Source: Clostridia bacterium | Lineage (GTDB): Bacteria > Bacillota > Clostridia > Oscillospirales > CAG-272 | DNA length: 5,090 bases | Assembly: GCA_017395885.1 (NCBI GenBank) | Contig: JAFQNM010000198.1 | Span: 1-5,090 of the forward strand | Direction of reading: 5' to 3' | Translations under genes and position numbers: made by a program | Shown: in pieces, positions 1-4,066 of the stretch | How positions within the stretch are numbered: position 1 is the stretch's first letter | Layout: every line of letters begins with the position of its first letter | Notes under the pieces: generated by a model | Seen by the model: the letters and a program-made list of their open reading frames with translations, nothing else | Told to the model about the DNA's origin: nothing | Databases searched by the model: none

Positions 1-502
1 AGGTGGTGGTGTTGCCGATGAGAGTGGAAACTCCTGTGATGGAAGATGTGGTCTTGCGGGATGAGAGGCCCCAGCAGTAGGAAACAAAGGTTGAGCAGTC
101 GTTGCCGTAGTAGGGGGCATATGAGCCTGCGTTACCTGTGTAGTAGGACTGCTTTGTGTAGAAATCGCTGGAAGCGTTCTTCGTTGCGGCAAGGAAGGTA
201 TCAACAGAAATGCCGTATGAGGTCTCGCCTACCCATTTACCTGCGGTAACAGGCCAAGCATAGGGGATTCTGTATGTACTGCCTGCATAAAAATACGACT
301 GGCTCTTCCAGGAGGTGATCGTCTTCTGAGAGACCCAGGTAGCGTTGTACATATAATCGCAGCGAGCGACCATATTTGCCTGATTCTGGGTTATGGTAGT
401 GGCATCTGTTTTTACAGCAAAGACAGGAATGCAGACGACCAGCATAGCTGCTATCAGAAGCAGGCTGAGAGCCTTTGCGAGCGGATGGAAGGAACTTTTC
501 AT
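1..502 (-). CDS. Secreted NlpC/P60-like cysteine hydrolase, partial (C-terminus beyond window)
   Basis: Starting at the ATG at 502-500, the frame stays open to the window edge and gives 167 residues. Residues 1-29 look like a Sec signal peptide: a basic start (MKSSFHPLAK), a hydrophobic core at about 11-27 and a V-F-A cleavage site before residue 30. The exported part is rich in Tyr, Ser and Thr. At 132-145 it carries YGNDCSTFVSYCWG, which resembles the catalytic-Cys segment of NlpC/P60 and related papain-like cell-wall hydrolases, with Cys136 as the likely nucleophile. The catalytic His and third polar residue should lie in the missing part, so activity cannot be confirmed. A ribosome binding site (GAGGTG, 512-507) sits 4 nt before the ATG and supports this start. 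The gene has its own promoter and is separated from nif3 by a terminator. The likely role is cleavage of peptidoglycan peptides or another surface amide; the substrate is unknown. The family call is moderately sure, export is surer. Confidence 0.72.
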   Translation of the reverse strand, partial: MKSSFHPLAKALSLLLIAAMLVVCIPVFAVKTDATTITQNQANMVARCDYMYNATWVSQKTITSWKSQSYFYAGSTYRIPYAWPVTAGKWVGETSYGISVDTFLAATKNASSDFYTKQSYYTGNAGSYAPYYGNDCSTFVSYCWGLSSRKTTSSITGVSTLIGNTTT

Positions 503-529
503 TATACACCTCATAAAATTGATTGGTGG

Positions 530-588
530 AGCGTTGGTTATAGACGCTTAGAAAAAACGAACGAGAAACCTGCATAAGTGATCAGGTT
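530..588 (-). other. Leader of the NlpC/P60-like gene with two inverted repeats
   Basis: The predicted 5' leader holds AACCTG (588-583) paired with CAGGTT (572-567) across 10 nt, then AGCGT (548-544) paired with ACGCT (534-530) across 9 nt. The first repeat is followed by a T-rich stretch (TCGTTTTTTC, 560-551), though not directly. I do not recognise a known riboswitch: the c-di-GMP and c-di-AMP riboswitch cores are not visible and the leader is short for the latter. It could be a stability element or a weak attenuator. Confidence 0.3.
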
Positions 589-599
589 ACAGATAATTA

Positions 600-628
600 A
601 TTTTAACATATTAATTGTTACTTTTCAA
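600..628 (-). promoter_or_regulatory. Promoter of the secreted NlpC/P60-like gene
   Basis: Reading the minus strand, TTGAAA (628-623) is followed after exactly 17 nt by TAAAAT (605-600). TG stands at 608-607, one base ahead of the -10, which makes it an extended -10. This is a good sigma-A-type promoter. Transcription should start near 593, giving a leader of about 90 nt before the ATG at 502. It lies downstream of the nif3 terminator, so this gene is expected to be its own transcription unit. Confidence 0.65.
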
Positions 629-685
629 CACCCGAGGGTAAAACTTACCAAATATACATATGAAATAAATATTTTTTAGGCATAT

Positions 686-724
686 TATACAAACAAAAGT
701 GCCTCTCACAGAGAGGCACTTTTG
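686..724 (-). terminator. Intrinsic terminator after nif3
   Basis: A perfect 14-bp stem (CAAAAGTGCCTCTC at 694-707 against GAGAGGCACTTTTG at 711-724) closes a 3-nt loop. On the minus strand it begins 10 nt after the nif3 stop codon, and a T-rich run follows (TTTTGTTTGTAT). This is a strong Rho-independent terminator that closes the trmK-nif3 unit and insulates the secreted-protein gene downstream. The stem also ends in a short T-run on the plus strand, but no plus-strand gene needs it. Confidence 0.9.
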
Positions 725-734
725 AATATGATAA

Positions 735-1496
735 TCAGAAGAAAAGCTCAGGCAAAGCGGAGAATATCTCAACCTCTGCGCCTGCCAGATCTTTTGCAAG
801 AGAGCTGAGCCTTTGGCAAACGGGCATTTCCGTAAAGTAGTGACCTGCAAGGAAAACGTTAATACCGCACTCTCCCGCATCAAGGCTTTTGTTGTATCCG
901 CTCTCGCCGGTAACGATAGTATCGGCGCCTGCACGGAGAGCATCTCTGATAAGGTCACCGCCTCCGCCGCCAACAACTGCAACTCTGGAAACAGGCCTGC
1001 AGGCATAAACTGTAACTCCGGGAGCACCGGTGGCTTCCTTTATCCTCTCGGCAAGGTCTCTGTGGTCGCAAAGGGTGGTAGTTCCTATTCTGCCGAGAGA
1101 GGGATTATCCTCATCTCCGAAGGTCTTAACATCAGTAAGAGAAAGGAGAGATGCGAGAATATCGTTAACTCCGCCTTCACCTGCATCGAGACGTGTGTGG
1201 AGAGAGATAACGGAAATCCCTGCATTCATGGCACTAATAACTCTGCGTCCGGTGAGATCCAGTCCGTTAAGAGCTGATAGTCCCTTGAATATAAGGGGAT
1301 GGTGAGTAAGTATAAGATCAAAGCTGCCGTTTTTTGCGTATTCAATAGCCTCAAGGGTAGCATCAAGAGAAACGAGCACCCGTTTAACGGGGGCATCAAG
1401 TGAGGGGCAGCACATGAGGCCGTCGTTATCCCAGCTTGAGGAAAGAGATGTGGGATAAAGATCGGAAAGCGCATTGTAAAAATCGAGAACTGTCAT
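735..1496 (-). CDS. Nif3-like dinuclear metal centre protein (YqfO/YbgI family)
   Basis: The 253-residue protein has the family's landmarks in order: an N-terminal WDNDGLM segment (22-28), LILTHHP (61-67), SLHTRLDAGEGGVND (98-112), and AGHYFTE (217-223). By analogy with the E. coli and staphylococcal structures, the likely metal ligands are His65, His66, Asp104, His219 and Glu223; all are present. The length fits the short form of the family and lacks the PII-like insert of Bacillus YqfO. The family forms toroidal hexamers and is often labelled GTP cyclohydrolase 1 type 2, but the physiological reaction is not settled. At 197-202 the segment usually resembling G-[DE]-x-x-[HY]-H reads GESGYN, so a usually conserved His is Asn202; that residue is not a metal ligand. 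It starts 4 nt after trmK, with AAAGGTGA ahead of the ATG, and ends at a strong terminator. The family call is secure, the biochemical role is not. Confidence 0.93.
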   Translation of the reverse strand: MTVLDFYNALSDLYPTSLSSSWDNDGLMCCPSLDAPVKRVLVSLDATLEAIEYAKNGSFDLILTHHPLIFKGLSALNGLDLTGRRVISAMNAGISVISLHTRLDAGEGGVNDILASLLSLTDVKTFGDEDNPSLGRIGTTTLCDHRDLAERIKEATGAPGVTVYACRPVSRVAVVGGGGGDLIRDALRAGADTIVTGESGYNKSLDAGECGINVFLAGHYFTEMPVCQRLSSLAKDLAGAEVEIFSALPELFF

Positions 1497-1508
1497 AAGA
1501 TCACCTTT
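1497..1508 (-). promoter_or_regulatory. nif3 ribosome binding site overlapping the trmK stop codon
   Basis: On the minus strand AAAGGTGA (1508-1501) precedes the nif3 ATG (1496-1494). The TGA at its end is the trmK stop codon. Ribosomes finishing trmK therefore vacate the nif3 start region directly, an arrangement typical of translational coupling. It also fixes the nif3 start at 1496. Confidence 0.8.
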
Positions 1509-2199
1509 TGTTTTTTATTTCATGAAGCTCCGAAAGCAGAGCCTCAAGCTCAGGGCTTTCAAGACCGCCAAGCTGCCTGCCGTTGATGGCACGCTCAGTT
1601 TTTTCAATCAACTGAATAAGAGCCTCGTCAAAGAAGGGAGAATCGGCAGCGCCGATGTTTTCCTTGCCAAGCTCAAGCTCGGCAGGAGAAGGGGAGCGAA
1701 CGTTGCCGTCATATTCACAAACGATGCATTGATAAAGCTTATCCTGCGCACGGGTCATAGCTCCGTCAATTGTTCTGAAGCCGCTCTTTGCAAGGTATTC
1801 CCTAAGCCTTGCCGTCTGAGACATAGGCTGAAGAATGAGGCGCACAGCGGGATCTTTAACATAGTCAGAGGCATCTATGATGGAGGCGATCAGCTCACCT
1901 CCCATACCGCAGATAACGATATCGGTAACCCCCATTTCGATAAGAGGGAGGCCTGAGAGACCGTTTGCAAGGCAGAAGGTTATATCCTTGCCAATGCCGT
2001 ATCTGGCACAGTTTATGCGCGCTCTTTCAAGAGGGCCCTCGTTAATATCTGCGGCAATAGCAGAGCTGCAGATGCCCGAGAGCAGAAGATAGATGGGGAT
2101 ATAAGCGTGGTCGGTTCCGATATCGGCAACAACGCTCCCCCTTCTGACAAAGCCTGCCGCAAGCGAGAGGCGGCTGTCAAGTACAGGTAGATTATTCAT
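1501..2199 (-). CDS. trmK: tRNA (adenine(22)-N(1))-methyltransferase TrmK
   Basis: This is a 232-residue SAM-dependent methyltransferase of the TrmK (YqfN) family, which makes m1A at position 22 of certain bacterial tRNAs. The Rossmann domain carries VVADIGTDHAYIPIYL (23-38) as the SAM-binding motif I, AADIN (49-53) with Asp51 as the likely SAM-ribose ligand, and the family's ICGMGGELI (96-104) in place of an NPPY-type motif. LQPM follows at 123-126. The last 45 or so residues are Glu- and Leu-rich and should form the helical, coiled-coil-like C-terminal domain. The length is close to the Bacillus protein. It pairs with nif3, as in many Firmicutes. The ATG at 2199 is the only reasonable start: the N-terminus (LDSRLSLAAGFV) fits the family and an in-frame stop lies 39 nt upstream. 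Oddly, there is no purine-rich Shine-Dalgarno sequence, and the start lies 9 nt after the T-tract of the preceding terminator. Confidence 0.94.
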   Translation of the reverse strand: MNNLPVLDSRLSLAAGFVRRGSVVADIGTDHAYIPIYLLLSGICSSAIAADINEGPLERARINCARYGIGKDITFCLANGLSGLPLIEMGVTDIVICGMGGELIASIIDASDYVKDPAVRLILQPMSQTARLREYLAKSGFRTIDGAMTRAQDKLYQCIVCEYDGNVRSPSPAELELGKENIGAADSPFFDEALIQLIEKTERAINGRQLGGLESPELEALLSELHEIKNKR

Positions 2200-2208
2200 A
2201 TCAGCATT

Positions 2209-2239
2209 AAAAAATAAATCGGGCGGAGAAACGCCCGAT
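2209..2239 (-). terminator. Intrinsic terminator between the DUF1858 gene and trmK
   Basis: On the minus strand ATCGGGCG (2239-2232) pairs perfectly with CGCCCGAT (2225-2218) around a 6-nt loop, followed by TTATTTTTT (2217-2209). The hairpin starts 8 nt after the DUF1858 stop codon. It should end most transcripts from the murA promoter. TrmK then needs read-through or a promoter of its own; a poor candidate is TTTAAT (2211-2206), with no good -35 sequence. Confidence 0.85.
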
Positions 2240-2247
2240 CATTTTAA

Positions 2248-2451
2248 TCAGTTCTTGGATGCAAGAAAAGCGTTGATCTTGCTAACGAGCTCGTCGCAAT
2301 CAGTTCCGTGAACCTCACAAGCGGCCTCAATGCTTTCGCCTCTGGAGTGAGGGCAACCGAGACAGTGCATGCCTATTTCGAAAAAGAACTGTGCTGTATC
2401 AATATCATAATCGAGCACATCACCGATGATAGTATCCTTAGTAACTTCCAT
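2248..2451 (-). CDS. DUF1858 domain small protein (redox-disulfide type)
   Basis: The 67-residue protein is essentially one DUF1858 domain: VTKDTIIGDVLDYD (3-16), a helix ending in FFEIGMHCLGCPHSRGES (23-40), then IEAACEVHGTDCDELVSKIN (41-60). The family's Cys pair is present as C30-L-G-C33, with two more Cys at 45 and 52. Related domains occur beside hybrid-cluster (prismane) proteins and at the N-terminus of ScdA/YtfE-type iron-sulphur repair proteins, so a thiol redox or metal-handling role is plausible but unproven. No signal peptide or membrane segment is seen, so it should be cytosolic. The start is fixed by AAGGAGAT with about 7 nt spacing to the ATG. It lies 35 nt after murA with no terminator between them and is probably co-transcribed with murA, then ends at a terminator. 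The domain call is confident, the function unknown. Confidence 0.9.
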   Translation of the reverse strand: MEVTKDTIIGDVLDYDIDTAQFFFEIGMHCLGCPHSRGESIEAACEVHGTDCDELVSKINAFLASKN

Positions 2452-2486
2452 TTTTGTATCTCCTTGTTGTTTATAAATTCCCGAGA

Positions 2487-3752
2487 TCAGTCGGGGTAGG
2501 AAACTTTTTCAATATCAGCACCGAGGCTTTTCAGCTTGCCCACAACGTCGTCATAGCCGCGCTCGATGAGATGGATCTGAGAGATCTCCGTAGTACCCTC
2601 AGCGCAAAGAGCGGCGATGATCATCGCAACACCGGCTCTGAGGTCAACAGCCACAACGTCTGCGCCGTGGAGAGGCTTGCCTCCCTCAATTACAGCAGTT
2701 CTTCCGTCCACCTTAATGGCGGCTCCCATTTTGAGAAGCTCGTCAACGTAGCGGAATCTCTTTTCGTAAACGCCCTCGGAAACGTAACTGACACCGTTTG
2801 CCAAAGTGAGCAGAACGGCCATCTGGGGCTGCATATCTGTGGGAAATCCGGGGTAGGGATGAGTTTTCACGTTTGCCTTGCGGATAGTGTCTCTACCCGT
2901 AACAACAACAGAATCGTCGTATTCATCTACAACGGCACCTGTTTCCTCAAGCTTTGAAGAAACAGATTCGAGGTGCTTGGGGATAACGTTTGTGAGTCGG
3001 ACGCAGCCGCCTGTAGCTGCAGCGGCTATCATATAAGTGCCTGCCTCGATCATATCGGGGATGATGGCATAGGTGCAACCGTGGAGGGAGGTAACACCCT
3101 TTATCTTGATAACGTCTGTACCGGCACCGCTTACACGTGCACCGCAGGTGTTGAGAAAGTTTGCAAGGTCAACAATGTGGGGCTCGCGGGCAGCGTTTTC
3201 AATAATGGTAGTTCCCTCAGCGAGAACAGCTGCAAGCATAACGTTAATTGTTGCGCCAACAGTAACGAAGTCGAAGAAGATGTTGGCGCCGCGAGGGCCG
3301 TCCTCTGCAGTGATCTCAACCATGTCGCAGTTGGCATTAACGGTACCGCCAAGGCTTTCAAAGCCCTTGATATGCTGGTCAATGGGGCGGCCGCCGAAAT
3401 CACAGCCGCCGGGGTAGGCAACGCTTGAGCGGCCAAATCGGCCGAACTCGCTGCCGAGAAGGTAGTAGGAGGCGCGAATTTTTCTGACAAGCTCAGATCT
3501 GGAGGTTCCGACCTTAAGGTTTGTGCAGTCTATTTCAACGGTATTTTTAGCGATATTGTTGACCGTGGCACCCATATCTCTGAGAATATTCAAGGAGAGA
3601 GCAACGTCGCGAACGTCGGGAACGTTTTCGATAATGCACTTATCTTCAACCAAAACGCAGGCATAAATAATGGGTAGAGCGGCATTTTTCATTCCGCTTA
3701 TCTCCACACTGCCGTGAAGGCTTGCTCCTCCCTTTACAACTATTTTATCCAT
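2487..3752 (-). CDS. murA: UDP-N-acetylglucosamine 1-carboxyvinyltransferase MurA
   Basis: MurA transfers the enolpyruvyl group of phosphoenolpyruvate to UDP-GlcNAc in the cytosol, the first committed step of peptidoglycan synthesis. At 421 residues it has the full family length and the two-lobed inside-out alpha/beta barrel pattern. Visible active-site residues are Lys22-Asn23 (SGMKNAALP), the catalytic Cys117 in YPGGCDFGGRPID, Asp306 in PGFPTDMQPQ, Arg372 in VDLRAGVAM and Arg398 in IERGYDD. Because Cys117 is present rather than Asp, the enzyme is expected to be the fosfomycin-sensitive type. Many Firmicutes carry two MurA paralogues, and which one this is cannot be told here. The ATG at 3752 follows an AAAGGAA ribosome binding site about 10 nt upstream, and the N-terminus MDKIVVKGG matches the family. 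It has its own promoter and a leader of about 135 nt; the DUF1858 gene follows. Confidence 0.97.
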   Translation of the reverse strand: MDKIVVKGGASLHGSVEISGMKNAALPIIYACVLVEDKCIIENVPDVRDVALSLNILRDMGATVNNIAKNTVEIDCTNLKVGTSRSELVRKIRASYYLLGSEFGRFGRSSVAYPGGCDFGGRPIDQHIKGFESLGGTVNANCDMVEITAEDGPRGANIFFDFVTVGATINVMLAAVLAEGTTIIENAAREPHIVDLANFLNTCGARVSGAGTDVIKIKGVTSLHGCTYAIIPDMIEAGTYMIAAAATGGCVRLTNVIPKHLESVSSKLEETGAVVDEYDDSVVVTGRDTIRKANVKTHPYPGFPTDMQPQMAVLLTLANGVSYVSEGVYEKRFRYVDELLKMGAAIKVDGRTAVIEGGKPLHGADVVAVDLRAGVAMIIAALCAEGTTEISQIHLIERGYDDVVGKLKSLGADIEKVSYPD

Positions 3753-3790
3753 AAACGGTCAGTTCCTTTCAATAATAAAGGTAATAAATA

Positions 3791-3882
3791 TGTGCGAAAA
3801 ATTGACGCACAGGAATATAGTACACCGCAAACGATTTGCGAAAAAAGGTATAGATAATCATACAAAGCGGGCATACCGCCCC
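3791..3882 (-). other. murA leader with consecutive small hairpins
   Basis: In the predicted leader, TGTGCG (3811-3806) pairs with CGCACA (3796-3791) around 9 nt, and CGCAAA (3840-3835) pairs with TTTGCG (3831-3826) around 3 nt. A third, weaker GC hairpin lies at 3882-3867, where GCGG/CCGC and GGGC/GCCC pairings are alternatives. No T-tract follows any of them, so they are not terminators. I do not recognise a known riboswitch class. A structured leader controlling murA translation or RNA stability is possible. Confidence 0.4.
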
Positions 3883-3894
3883 ATAATCCACATT

Positions 3895-3943
3895 ATTATA
3901 ACAGATTTCGCATCGAAAAGGAAGTATTTTTACTCTTTTTTTT
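3895..3943 (-). promoter_or_regulatory. murA promoter: extended -10, spacer palindrome, phased A-tracts
   Basis: On the minus strand a perfect TATAAT (3900-3895) is preceded by TG and one base, an extended -10. The -35 region (TTCCTT at 17 nt) is weak, as extended -10 promoters allow. Upstream lie two A-tracts, five A at 3931-3927 and eight A at 3943-3936. Their centres are about 10.5 bp apart, in helical phase, like an UP element or intrinsic bend. The palindrome TTTCG-ATG-CGAAA (3918-3906) sits inside the -35/-10 spacer, where a bound repressor would block polymerase. Transcription should start near 3888. Confidence 0.6.
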
Positions 3944-3960
3944 CAAAAGAATGAAAACTT

Positions 3961-4021
3961 GTGCAATTCATACCATATCAATCGGTGTGTTTTGTGGAAT
4001 ATATGTAATATACTATTGCAC
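3961..4021 (-). repeat. Imperfect stem-loop downstream of the DUF3810 gene
   Basis: GTGCAAT (4021-4015) is complementary to ATTGCAC (3967-3961), and inside it CATAT (4005-4001) is complementary to ATATG (3978-3974). On the minus strand AAGTTTTCATTCTTTTG follows, which is only loosely T-rich. It could be a poor terminator for the DUF3810 transcript, but pairings of this length also arise by chance in AT-rich DNA. Confidence 0.25.
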
Positions 4022-4066
4022 TTGGCGAACGTATATTATTAATTTATTCCGTAAAGGTCCCGATTG

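Larger units (their letters stand above)
3753..4066. other. AT-rich intergenic region: murA promoter and leader, DUF3810 3' flank
   Basis: This 314-bp stretch has no convincing gene. The half nearer murA holds its promoter and a leader with several short hairpins (separate entries). The half nearer the DUF3810 gene is AT-rich and contains an imperfect stem-loop at 3961-4021. I see no clear intrinsic terminator directly after the DUF3810 stop codon. A plus-strand 42-codon frame at 3951-4079 lacks a ribosome binding site and overlaps the end of the DUF3810 gene, so it is not called. Confidence 0.7.

Noticed and set aside
431..502. Possible lipobox (LVVC at residues 21-24) making the secreted protein a lipoprotein
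   Set aside because: The residue before Cys is Val rather than Gly, Ala or Ser, and a better signal peptidase I site (V-F-A) follows at residue 29.
507..528. CACC (528-525) pairing with GGTG (510-507) to hide the ribosome binding site of the secreted-protein gene
   Set aside because: Only 4 bp form across a 14-nt loop, too weak to claim a switch.
237..575. A minus-strand 112-residue frame across the start of the secreted-protein gene
   Set aside because: It is an out-of-frame shadow of the signal-peptide gene starting at 502, with Cys/Arg-rich, unlikely composition and no ribosome binding site.
611..1027. A minus-strand 138-residue frame running through the nif3 3' end and its terminator
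   Set aside because: It overlaps nif3 in another frame, reads through a strong terminator hairpin and has no recognisable domain.
2454..3428. Long plus-strand frames antisense to murA (167 and 151 codons)
   Set aside because: They are antisense shadows of a strongly conserved coding sequence; the MurA motifs lie on the minus strand.
3882..3893. Short leader peptides in the murA leader (starting at ATGs 3893 or 3884)
   Set aside because: The first ATG lies ahead of the predicted transcription start, the second has no ribosome binding site, and the encoded 8 to 11 residues show no attenuation-type codon run.
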